From: Ischnura elegans
Lineage: Eukaryota > Arthropoda > Insecta > Odonata > Coenagrionidae
NCBI RefSeq assembly: GCF_921293095.1
Contig: NC_060258.1
Coordinates: forward strand, 7,206,607 to 7,270,606
DNA length: 64,000 nt
Reading direction: 5' to 3'
The notes beneath the pieces are model-generated. The model was not told the DNA's origin. It did no database searches and was given only the letters and a program-made list of their open reading frames with translations. A program made the position numbers and the translations under genes. Of this stretch, positions 24,571 through 35,904 are shown piece by piece; positions within the stretch are counted from its first letter, which is position 1, and each line of letters starts with the position of its first letter.

Positions 24571-27233
24571 CAAAATCAGTCACATGTATAACAGTAGCGA
24601 TTGACTATGAAAAGGCAAGTGTGGCCACGATAGGCAGGGTGAAGATCAGCCAAACAACTCCTCCTTCCACACCTCATACAAAAACACACCAACAATGCAC
24701 TCGGTTTAAAATCAGGAGGACCTCTGTCTCTCATCTCCCGATTGGCATAATGAGCTACTCTTAAGTTCAAACCAGCAACCGGAGAGAAATAAAAATGTTA
24801 GTGACCTCTGCATTATTTCCATTGCCACAAACACATTGATAACAAAATGCTCAATTTGAATACACCTATGGTGACAATATAAAATGAACACCGTGAACAT
24901 GTGTTAAATGTTTTTAAAAATCAAGGAATCCAATTATATGCCCATACTTCATATTGAGTGACAAACTGAGGAAATATTTAAATCACAGGAAGGAAACATG
25001 GAATTGCAAGATGGCAATTCATTGAACACATTGCTAATTTGTAAAATAACAATAAAATCCATGCAAAACAGAACTATTATAGTAAGTACATAAATAAGGT
25101 TAAGTAACATTGTTTGCCAAAAAGCACATTTACATAGTTGATAGTAAAGAAATAAATCGCGTGACTAATTCAATATAATAAAAAGATATCGCTTTCAGTG
25201 CATTTAACCATTTCTCTACCAAAGATGAAAATATATGTGTGGAAATTTCTTGACCCAGGAGATGAAAGCCGCATATTTTCTTTGGAGGATTTCTTATGCA
25301 AATAAATTAATGCCAAATACATACGTTTCCTAGCTCTCCCCCTTTTACATAGGGGTTCCTGGAGAGGGCATAAGCCCTCAGATATGAAGCCATGCCTAAC
25401 GGTACTCTTGGCGCATATAGCCATCGTGTTCTTCCCAGCTTCTTCAATTTGCCATAAGGCTGCATGTTAAGAAAATATTGAGTTTTTCTGAAACCAGTGG
25501 CTTCACCTTGCATTCTTTAGACAAATGAATCCTTTAGACATATTAAATGCAAAAACAATGACTTTCGACCTGTGATTTAAAGGAGATTTTAGGGTTGCCA
25601 CTCTGCCTACATACTGGAGTTCACCGTTTTTTCCAGGTTTTCACGGTCTCAATGTCACCAAATTGACAGTGTGTTAATAAGCCAACAATAAAACAATCAC
25701 CAGCTGTACATCAACTAAAAATTAACATACGCGACAGATGCTGTGAATGTAAACGTGGCGATGAAAGTGATATCTGTTATGAAATCGCCTTTTGTTTGCA
25801 AAATTCAGGAAGGCCCAACCCAACTGCGCTCTTGCCCGGACACTGAATAACAAAGCCACTTTAAATATGCTTATGCCTTTAGGACCTTCTTCCGTCTGGA
25901 CACTGGAAGTCCTTTTTTCATTCCTGGCCAAGAGATTGTTTTTTGCACACGTTGTTATTACCACACAGTAACCAAATTTCCCTAACCCATTTCAAATTCA
26001 ACAGGGAACTGAACATTTAACTTATTTTAACATAAGTCTAAGTTATTGTGAGTTGTAAATAATATTTCTATTAAAAACAGTACCTAGTAATGCAATTATT
26101 TGATGGTGGACTCATGGGCTAGAGGGTCTAGTACAGTACCTGGGGTATCAGCCCGGCACCCCATTGACTTGAGTCCCAAATCAGAGGGAAGCAAACACAA
26201 GAGAAGTGCACTCCTCTCAAAATTACACCTCAATGGAGAGAGATTAAAAATATTCTAATGCTATGTGTAGAATGGAAAACATTTTTCTTTGGCAGAAAGA
26301 GTTAAGTATGCCATCTTCAACATGGAGTTTTCCTTACTCAATAACTCACTGACCAGAGGATCTTGCTCAACTTCAGCACTAAGCAGCTGTTTTTCCATGG
26401 CTTTTACCCTCCAATCACAACTATAGCTGGAAGGTGGAGCGTTACTCCTGACAATGGGGATTCTGAAAACACAGTAGTCCTCATAGATACTGTTTTACGT
26501 CTGCTTGTCCAGACAGAACAGACGCATCTCGGTAAGCCATCTGACTGCACAACCTACAAATCAAGAGGAGGGAAATTTGTCATACTAATAATAGGTCCAA
26601 TGAAATCATTCCTTCAAATTCTCCTCAGTCAAAATTGCGATCGTTGAACAACGATGCCGAGTCATGAAAGTCAATCGATAGTCAAAGTATGGCTTGATTA
26701 GGGCTGAAGTATGAGAAAAAAATCCTTTAAGTTTAGGGCCCCACAGTGACATTATCTCTAGTTCTGTCTAACAATTACACCTCAACAATTACCATAATTC
26801 TAAATGCATTATAGAAATAAACAAAAAAAGTACTTACTTCAATTTGAAATAAGTCACATATAACTCAAGACGTTTTTAAGGATGCCCAAGACAGTGGAGC
26901 AATAAACATATCCCTCTTGTTAGTTTTTGACCTCCAATGAATACGTAGGGGTCAAGTGTCAAAGAATTGTTCGCGGGAATATCAGGACAACTACCATGAC
27001 AGACAAAAGGTTTCAAAAGTTGTTCTAAGGTATAGCACTGTCCACATATCATTACCCTACATAAGTTACACTTTAACCTTACTGTATGTCTCAAAAGCTG
27101 TTTGATGTATTTTTCAAGTATGTATTTCATGCAGGCACCCTTACCTCAGCAAAAATGTTACCCATTTGGGAAACTCTTCAGCTGCATGTCTCTTTGGCAT
27201 TGTTTGTCTTTAGTCATACTGGAAAGAACCACC
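24571..27233. other. Long stretch without a recognisable gene
   Basis: AT-rich. Minus-strand frames near 25170-25513 (GKLKKLGRTRWLYAPR and neighbours) look faintly coding but match nothing I know. No RNA gene is seen. Confidence 0.35.
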
Positions 27234-28650
27234 ATGAAGAGGCTTACTCCCGCAATCAGGGCGGATATAATCGAGACTTACATATTAAATGGAAAGTCAG
27301 CTATCAAAACGATTCGTAAAATTTTCTTTGAGCAATGGCGTTTGCCTTAGAAGAACAGAGGACCACATGTTATATGAAAAATTTAGGAAGGGAAATTGTT
27401 TCATCATGGAACATCTCAAGATGAGGAATTATAAAGGACACCCAACAATCTTATCAAAGCACAGAAACACAGTTGTGGCTTCAGTCTTTAGCCATCAAGA
27501 TCCATCCACCATCGTGCACTTTCATTGCACATTTCCAGATCTGTGTTACAACACCCTTTAAAAATTCTAAACTTCAGGCCTTAAAAAATAGGAACGGTGC
27601 AGGAGCTTCGTGAAGGAGATCATGGCTATCGAAACCATTTCAGCAACTGGATGATTGACAAGCTTAACCCTGGAACCGTACACCGGGGCACTCAGTGCCC
27701 CAGGGAATTTTAACTTTCCCGTAAATTTTATGTAAGGTATCTTAATTCTCTTATTATATTTGTTAAAATATTAAAACAAGTAATTAAATTTATGTTTTTG
27801 CAATAATTTAAGGCCAAAATAACGCGTTTTCAATGGTTTTTTGAATAAAAATAAGTTTTTGCATTTTATATGTTTTATACCTCTTTGGGGCACTCAGTAC
27901 CCCAGTGTACGGTTAGTGTAACAGAAATGGAGGTGTACGGTTGCAGGGTTAATGAAAACCCTTTGATCACATTTCAGGTTAGTATCTTATTCATTCTGTT
28001 GTTTTATGTTAATTTTCTTTGATCTTACTGTCTTTTGATAATATTATATCAACTTGTATGATGTATCTAATTTTAAAAATGAAATTCATCCACTGCCTTA
28101 ATGTTTCAGCTTATGCTTTTGGACGAAGCAATATTTTTTAAAATGGTGCTGTCTTTTCAACACACACAAGATATTGGGTGACAAGTAATCCCAAGGTACA
28201 GCGTGAGTGGTCATTAAACTGAAATGGTGTTCATGGCCATTACAGCTGGCCATGTTTTTGGGACATGCTTTTTCGAAAAAAGAACGTGAGGACAGACAAC
28301 TATCAGGCTATGCTGGAGGAAAGCCTTTTCAGGATATTGGGTTTTAAAAACTTCGGAAATGCTGAGGAAGTGTGGTTGCAGCAGGATGGAGCTCCTGCAC
28401 ACAGGTCTAAGGCAGACCTCAACGTGCTGAAAGAGAAGTTTGGAAATCGTCCATGGAGACAGAAGTTGAGTGGCCACCAAGAAACCCCAACCTCACTCCG
28501 TGCGTCTTTTTACGGGGATTTTTAAAACAGCGAGGGTATAAAAAAACATTTAATAATGTTGTAGAACAAAAAAGAGAGATAATGAGATGTGCAGAGTTAA
28601 TTACCCCAATTATGCTCGAGGACGTTTTTACTGGATCATTTTTCAAGTGA
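27234..28650 (+). mobile_element. mariner/Tc1-superfamily relic, interrupted by a TTAA element
   Basis: The plus strand carries pieces of a mariner-like transposase in order: MKRLTPAIRADIIETYILNG, IRKIFFEQWRLP, then EGDHGYRNHFSNWMIDKL. After a break come LMLLDEAIFF (first Asp block), RYWVTSNPK, EEVWLQQDGAPAHRSKADLN (second Asp), VEWPPRNPNLTPCVFLRG (third acidic block) and ITPIMLEDVF. The order is that of a full-length transposase, but several stops and frame changes break it. A 281-bp element is inserted at 27668-27948. I could not define the terminal repeats. Confidence 0.7.
27664..27952. mobile_element. 281-bp TTAA-flanked MITE inserted in the mariner relic
   Basis: The inverted ends CCCTGGAACCGTACACC and CCCTGCAACCGTACACC (one mismatch) are flanked by TTAA at 27664-27667 and 27949-27952. 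Inside each end is a palindrome, GGGGCACTCAGTGCCCC on the left and GGGGCACTCAGTACCCC on the right. The TTAA site suggests mobilisation by a piggyBac-type transposase. Its ends differ from those of the piggyBac-like element at 21117. Confidence 0.8.
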
Positions 28651-28689
28651 ATTAAATTATGCCTGGCACGGGAGGGAGGGCACATTGAA

Positions 28690-31000
28690 TAATGGGTGCT
28701 TTATATTTATTTTTATTATTATTTACACATATGACTTTGACTTTCTCATTAATATAAACCAAAATTTTACTTTCATTATAACATACAATTAAGTTTGAAA
28801 TTGGCTCAACTCAACCCAACATCCCTTTCTTAATCACTAATTTAGTAGCATTGAAATGGAAATGGCACCACCCTTTAGAACACATTTTAAACCTTTAATT
28901 TAGCATGGTGTTTACCGCTCCATTGTCTTGGGACAACCTTGAAAACCTTCCGGCTAGCGGGTTAATTCCCTGGATATTTTTGTGCAAACCTCAGTGAATG
29001 TTGGCCACCTTATGACCTCAGGAGGGTAATGACTTAACAAAATGAACACTATTCACTCACTAGGTCACCCTTTGGTTGGGGACATTACTTTCCTCGATAC
29101 ATCAAAGCATGCCTTCATGATCTTTGACTCCCATTATAACCTATGGAGGTCAAAAAATCAACATTACTGATAAATGAACTGCAAAACTGTTGTAAGCACC
29201 ATTATAACCCATGGTTCGACACGCTGGTTGTCACAATGGCCCGACATTTACCTCTAAGACCCTTGACCCCCATTGTGACCTCCTAAGGTCAAAATATCAA
29301 CAATACTGATAAATGAACTGCAAAAATGACTAAAGCACCCTTATGTTCTTGACTGTGACCTAACTAGGTCAACAGTTGAATTTTCGTGAATTTATTTTCG
29401 GTTTCCTCGTATCCGAAAACCTAAGAATTGATATTCTGATCAATGAAATTCAGACTTTTTCCTATCTCGATTTTTTAAACATTGAAACCCCATAAGGCGA
29501 ATTCAAAATTTTTGTTTGGGCTCACATTATAAGGTCAAAAGATCAAATTCTAAAATTTTGCTTGCACTCAACAAAACTTAGGAACTTTCCCCACAAGTAT
29601 GCCAATTTTCACGAATATTTGCGTGAGTGGAAGTTACTAAAATTAGAGGTCAAAAATGACAAACGACCTTTGGGACAGTCTGTACCATAACGTAAATCCA
29701 GGAAGCAAGATGCCTAGATCAGAATTCCTGCGAAAAATTTTGTGGGAGTTGGAAGTCATTTATAAGGAGAAGATCAGAAATAAAATGATCTCAAATGAGT
29801 TGAAAAGAAAGAAGTGGTAGATGTATCATTTGTCTGCAGAATAAAGACATTAAAACAAAATTGTTCTATTGCCTGTGCAATAATTGGATGTGCACGAGTA
29901 ATATGATATGTATTTCCAAGGACTGTAAGAAAAATTCTAAGGATCAGTGACAAGGAAAATAAAGTGTAAAAATATTAATATGCGTTTATCTTCATTAGGA
30001 ACCTAGACTACGAAACTTTGATAAGTTAAGGAAATATGAGTCAGCACGCAGTAGAAAAGGACTACTGTGCTAATGCCACGATAACATTATTCACTATGCA
30101 TATTGAAGATTCTGAGGAAGTAATTTTTGTAGGAAACAGATGAGGATTAGGCTATAAATTTTGGGGGGAACACCACCCCCAAGTATAGTCTCAGGATAAT
30201 GCAAGTATTATCACATACATATTAGAAGTGTGAACAATAATTTCTCAGATGGAACATCGGATCACAGTGGTCATTGTTTCAGACATGTCAACACTTAAAT
30301 CCAGCATCGTTTTTCTGGGGAAATGTGAGTCACGTCTACCGTGAGGATGACACACTACCTTCAATTTAAAACTGCAAGCAAAAATTGATTTAAATCATAA
30401 TAAGTACTTTCAGATGATTAAATGATAAACTCAAAGTTAAATTTTTCCCTTCCATTACATTCCTTCACTATAAAATCTAATTCCATTTGTACATCTTTAT
30501 TGTATTGCATTTGGGCACTGCTTATAACCATAATTAAATTGTTTACTGTTTTATGGGATGACCCATTGTAGATTCAATGATGCTATACTTAAAAATACAT
30601 TAATCTTAGCAATTTTTTCAAATGAAATGTTGTCTAACCCATTTTTTTTAATGTGCTATGTGGTATCAGAAGCACCCCACTCGAGTAAACTCGATCGGGA
30701 ATCTCGAACGAGTAATGCCAGGTTATTAGCGTTATAATGACCTTAAACTAAAACCAGACGGAACTGTCTGTGATAACTCAAAGAATATAGAATTCAAGAT
30801 ATTTGTTTCATTCAATTCAAACATCAAATTTACAGGTTATATTTGCAAAAATTAATCAATTCATGTATTTTGTTGAATGCTGAACATTTTTCACTGCTCT
30901 GTCGATCATTGTAAAGGCCCTTTCATAACATTTAATATTATTCATTAAAAACTTTAATGCTCCAGTAAATTTTGATCTCTAACTGAATTGCTTTTTCATA
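28690..31000. other. Intergenic region with a local duplication, no gene seen
   Basis: The only structure I can support is a degenerate direct duplication at about 29118-29203 and 29260-29341 (core ATCAACATTACTGATAAATG). Nearby are several AGGTCA hexamers. No exon is visible. Confidence 0.4.
29118..29341. repeat. Two diverged direct copies, about 142 bp apart
   Basis: Both copies share GACCTNNNNAGGTCAAAA, then ATCAACANTACTGATAAATG, then AACTGCAAAA. They are probably remains of an old dispersed repeat. Confidence 0.6.
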
Positions 31001-31304
31001 AATTCGTCACGTAATACTTTGTTGGAGTCACTAAGCACTATACTTTGCCCTTTGTGGCAAGTGATTCATGAAATACAAGAGTTAGTTACTTTTCCTATTG
31101 CTATAATCTGTTGAGCCCACAAATACAAACATTTTGCTAAATTTTTCATTCTCGATGATATGAACTTGAAACTATTAAGGCTGGGCTACATGGTACATCA
31201 ACACGAACAAGTTAATATCTGCTTGCCTGAATGATTTCACGGGGCTTACAATGAAAAAAGAATCAATCATGCTGAAGAAATTTCCACAGAAAATTTTGCA
31301 AAAT

Positions 31305-32940
31305 TTTTCAGACAACATTCTGCATCCAAAATATGACAAATATATCTGAAATCATTGAATTTGATGAGCTTTTTCAAGCACAGTGGGCATAAAGTGGAAG
31401 GTAGGCCATCTCCAACAGCAACCTACGAAAGGAATGAAAACATATGCAAGAGATTTCAGACTTGTCATGGAAAGCATGCCCATAGAATGGAATAAAACAA
31501 TAATTAAGGAAATCAATAAAATTTAACCCCTCACTTACTCCGAAGTAGACAAAATCATACAATGCATCCTCTACAGTTATCTGGCCTGCCATATTCGAAG
31601 TAAATATGTTGTAATAATAATCATTTTCTTCACGCTAAGTCTGCACAGGGGTACCCTTGGAATGGGGAATTCTACTGAAAATGAATGATTATGCGATAAA
31701 AAAATATCCTTCATGCTGTAAATTTAAGTGAAAGCAGTTCTTCTCCAAGCTGCATATTTTTTGTAGAATTTCGCTTAGAAAATTATACATTAATCTTGCG
31801 CTCAAAACGACCCATTGGCATGTTGGTTGAGCGTGACATCAGAGGCCAGTAAACAATAGGTTTAAGTGGTGCCAGTAGACTATTTGTCCAAGTTTTAGAA
31901 AAACCTATGTATCTCTCTATACAATTAATTTTTTATACGTCAATTCCATCATCAGTCATGTGAAATATTTATCCTGAATAATTGACAGGTTTAAAGAATG
32001 TACGCAAACTGGAAGATGCAGCACCATCTTGACAAATAGTGCATATTACTTTCTCATCCTCCTCATCCACGGCAATTTCCACAGTATAAGCTTATTGTTG
32101 TCACTTAATGTTTTGGTGTCACCTTAGCCTCAACACTGCAAACGTTCAAATTTATTAACACTTGAACCTAACAACCTGCTGAAACATGGTATGTCTCTCT
32201 TCCAGACCTTAGGAATGCCAAGTAAATCAGAATAAAATATGATCCGTTGTATTTCTCCAAAACGTTAACATCACCAATTTTGCACCAAGTACACATTAAA
32301 AGCAATGAGTAAATGACAGTAGTTAAATGAGACACAAACCAAGCTTTAGATTATTAGCGAATGAGATTATTGATTTAATTTATGTTACATTTCAATTTTG
32401 AGGCTTCACAACTCAGCACAAAGAAATCTTCATTACTGGAGAAGAAATAAGTTGCCATGAACTAATCTACCTTCAGAATGTTCCCAGGATGCATCTTTAC
32501 GAAGTCGGAGTCAACCATTGCTCAATACAAACACCATAAAAACTTTTGAACAATTAACATGCTTTCACACACCCTTCACGTTCTGAATCAGTATCGTCGT
32601 AGATGTTTGATATCGTTGTTACTGTTTTGTTATTGCCACAGAGCGAGTCTGCTTACTCGCATTCTGATCTCAAAGGGCATTTTTGTAGCACGAAATAATT
32701 TGGTAATTGTTGCAAACTTTGAAGCTCTCCAGCAACAAGAATACTGAGAATCATGAATTATTTATATTGCATATATATATATTTTATATGCAAAAATATT
32801 ATTTGCATGCAGTAATAACTTTAACTAACTTAATCTAAACTTGAAAAAATAGCTTTTTAATTTTAGGAGAGCGCCCCATTCCTTTGTAAATACTACGGGA
32901 AATTCCCAATGGTAATACAAGTTTGTTTTTCACTGCTATA
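31305..32940 (-). pseudogene. Decayed ZAD head, copy 1
   Basis: Minus-strand remains of a ZAD first exon (NDYYYNIFTS, MAGQITVEDALYDFVYFG) are followed, after GTAAGTGAG, by a second ZAD exon: VAVGDGLPSTLCPLCLKKLI, then KFNDFRYICHILDAE. The Cys-x-x-Cys of the second exon is kept, but the first exon is split by about 1.17 kb of unrelated DNA and has lost frame. No zinc-finger exons follow. It is a pseudogene of the family represented at 35905. Confidence 0.65.
31690..32865. other. About 1.17-kb insertion inside ZAD copy 1
   Basis: This DNA is missing from the sister copy at 34180-35340. It is AT-rich with no ORF that I recognise. GGAATGGGG at its left edge and CCCCATTCC at its right edge are inverted copies and may be part of a short terminal repeat. 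The family is unknown. Confidence 0.45.
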
Positions 32941-33334
32941 ACTCATTCAACCTGTAAACCAGTTCACTCCACAAACAAATCTCAAAGCACTCAGTGATTT
33001 ACAAATTTCCAATACATTACGTTCATTTTTATGACGTCGGCCAATGCAAAAACTTGAGAATAACTAAGTAAATGGGCATTAAAAGTTCACATTAACATAT
33101 GACCTCAAAAATAAATCGAATTTCAACGAAAAAGACAGCAAATATTTTACACGAACTCCATGGTCATTGACGCCCTAGCTCATAACTGACCAGGCTAGCA
33201 AGGTTTAGTTTAGATACCAGACTTCATTTGTGCATTGCACCACCAGAGGTTTACGTATGCAACAGGCTTATAATCGAAAAATGAGGTATTTCCAACGATG
33301 AGTGATATATTATTGAGGTGCATTGCCTTATTTT

Positions 33335-34179
33335 AAACATGGATATTCAACATGAACTTTTTTCATTCCACATTAATGAAATTTTTGACTCTTTTTCAAA
33401 TTTAAAGACCATAGATGAAATGTGACCAAGGGGAAGCCATGAAAGTACCTCTGGGACCCAGTGATTGCTACATGAACTATCACAAATTGCACCTTCAACA
33501 ATGTAATTCACCACCAATACTTAGAACTGCCCACAAAGACAGTCATTAAAATAAAACTGCAAAATATACTAGAAAAAAAGACTTTCCCGTTCAAGAAGTT
33601 CGTTGCAATCTGTACACCAACAATTTTTTTTCATGTACTCCAAATTAAATAAACAAAATTAATATGTAAAAAAAACCACATCTATTCAAGTAAATAAACT
33701 TCAAAAATGGGCGCAAATATGATTCCAGAAATAACCTAAACTTTGAGTGTAACAAATTTAAAAACAAACAATTTTCCATGTACTCAAAATTAATTAAACA
33801 AAACTGATCAATAAAATAAAGTACAGCCCATTCTCTAATCCATGAGTCTGATTACAAAAAAACTTATATGTACAGATAATAAGCGTTTCCATAAAGAAGA
33901 CATAAAATATATCATGAGAATCAAAATCATCACCTCATATTTTTAACACCTGTTTACACCACACAGAAACATATACTAGTTATTGATTGAATGCATGAAC
34001 GACTTTAGCAGACCAGAATGGAATGTGTACATATGCGTTGACCATATCAGAACAGGTTCTATTTTCTATTCATGCATTCACGCAAGTTATGTGGTTACAC
34101 GGTGTATTTTGGCGTTCGTATATTTAGACATTAACCCGTACGTGTTAATGTACCGTATAAAAAAATACTATGTCCGTCA
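33335..34179. other. Spacer between ZAD copies
   Basis: AT-rich, with A-rich tracts near 33540-33840. No gene or clear repeat is seen. Confidence 0.4.
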
Positions 34180-34421
34180 TGGCAAGTGAGTCATAAAATA
34201 CACGATAAATTACATTTTCAAGTTATTGCTATAATCTGTTGAAACCACAAATACAAACATTTGGCAAAACTTTTATTCTAGCCCACATGAACTTTGAACT
34301 ATTAAGGCCGGGCTACACGGTAAAGTAACACGAACAAGTTAATATCTGGTTACGTGAATGATTTCACATTATTTGAAAGTTATACGAGGCTTCCAATGAA
34401 ATAAAAAAAAGATGCACTCAC

Positions 34422-34839
34422 CCTTAGGTAATTTCTACACGAAAATTTTCTCAGTTCTCCGTCCGATTTATGACAAATACTTATGACATAATTGAATTCG
34501 ATGAGCTTTTTCAAGCACAGTGGGCTGGCAGGCAGGTCATCTCCAACAGCAACCTACGAAATGAATGAAAACATATGCGCAAGAGATTTCAGACTTGCTG
34601 TGCAAAACATGCTCATACAACGGAATAAAACAATAACTGAGGAGATCAATAAAATGTAAACCCTCACTTACTTGTAAGTCAACAAAATCGCCTGAGGCAT
34701 CCTTTACAGTTATTTGGCTTCCTGCAATTGAAAAGAATATGTTGTAACAATAATCATTTTTCTTCATGCAACGTCTGCACGGAGTACCCTCAGAATTCCA
34801 TTCTGAAGACTCGGATAAATTCCCAGTGGTAATACTCAT
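34422..34839 (-). pseudogene. ZAD head, copy 2 (two exons, probably not functional)
   Basis: Exon A runs 34839-34672 (56 codons, MSITTGNLSESSEWNSEGTP, then CRRCMKKNDYCYNIFF). Exon B runs 34553-34422 (44 codons, VAVGDDLPASPLCLKKLIEF). Splice sites and phase match the intact gene at 35905 exactly. Compared with that gene, exon B lacks two residues including the first Cys of the second CxxC pair, so the ZAD zinc site should not form. No downstream exon is seen in the 3 kb that follow. It is best read as a decaying partial duplicate. Confidence 0.6.
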
Positions 34840-35904
34840 GTTTTCTCAGCAATAACTCATTTTATCTGTAAAACCAGTTCACTCCTCAAACAAACCGTCC
34901 ACACAGCACTCAGTGATTTACAAATTTCTAATACATTATGTTCATTTCTATGACTTACAATAACGCAAAAACTTGAGAATAATCCAGGATAAGGGCTTAT
35001 AAAGCTCACGTTGACAAGGACCTCAAAAATAAATCGCATTTCAACAGAAAAGACATCAAATATTTTCCACGAACTCAATGCTCATGGACGCCTTGCTATT
35101 AACTGACCATGATAGCAAGGATTAGCTTACATACCGGACTTCATTTGCGTATTGCACCGCTAGAGGACTGCGTATGCAGAAGGCCTAAAATCGAAAAATG
35201 AAATATTTCCAACAATAAGTGATATATTATGCTAGTTTATTACATTATTTGAATAAAAAAAATATTTTAAAACTTTTTAAATTCTACATTTAAGAATTTT
35301 GAACTCTTTCTCATATTTAAAGACTGTAGATGTAACCTGACCTGGTGGACGACGAAGTTGGGCTTAAATTTTGTTTCCGGCCATGTGGTTGAATAACCTT
35401 TAACCAAACGTTTTTACACTACAATTAATCGAAAATGTGATGTATTTTAAATAAAATGGTCCTTTATTTTTTGAAATGGAAAGAAAAAAACTCTTCAAAC
35501 ACGGATGTTTGGCCTGCTCTATAGGTGTGCTACTGGCGGATAAAATGGCAACTAGAAAACATCGGTTCTATACAGAGGTTGATTGTATAGACATATAATA
35601 ACAAGTGAACGTTGTGGATTAATCCTGGCGTGGATGCTTGTCGGAAGAATTTACTGTCGTGTCATAAATTGTTGAAAAATTTCTCAATCCAAGCTATTTA
35701 GTCGTGATATATCTTTCCGTCGATTCAACAATTGTTGGATTTTGTGTTCCTTTCGTTTAGCATTCTAAAGTATTATATTTTCACTCATCATCTTAGTCAA
35801 TGTAGTTTCCTTGTTGGAATTTGTGATCTTTGTCAATACTGAGTAGATGATTTCTTTGACGATAAACCTGATTTAAAAGGTAAATAAGATTTTGAATCGA
35901 AAAC

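Larger units (their letters stand above)
31050..35340 (-). repeat. Tandem duplication of a ZAD-gene 5' region
   Basis: Sequence at 31050-31700 plus about 32865-33330 is repeated, diverged, at 34180-35340. Landmarks shared by both copies include CTATTAAGGC, GAACAAGTTAATATCTG, GATGAGCTTTTTCAAGCACA, CACTCAGTGATTTACAAATT and TCGAAAAATGA. The first copy holds about 1.17 kb of extra DNA (roughly 31690-32865) in the middle of its first coding exon. Both copies include the ZAD exons and upstream flank in the same (minus) orientation. Confidence 0.75.

Noticed and set aside
26101-26185. tRNA-like patch with GACTTGAGTCCC
   Set aside because: No A box at the right distance and no cloverleaf by eye.
30660-30720. 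Short CTCGAGTAAACTCGATCGGG palindromic patch
   Set aside because: Isolated and short, with no repeat or gene context.
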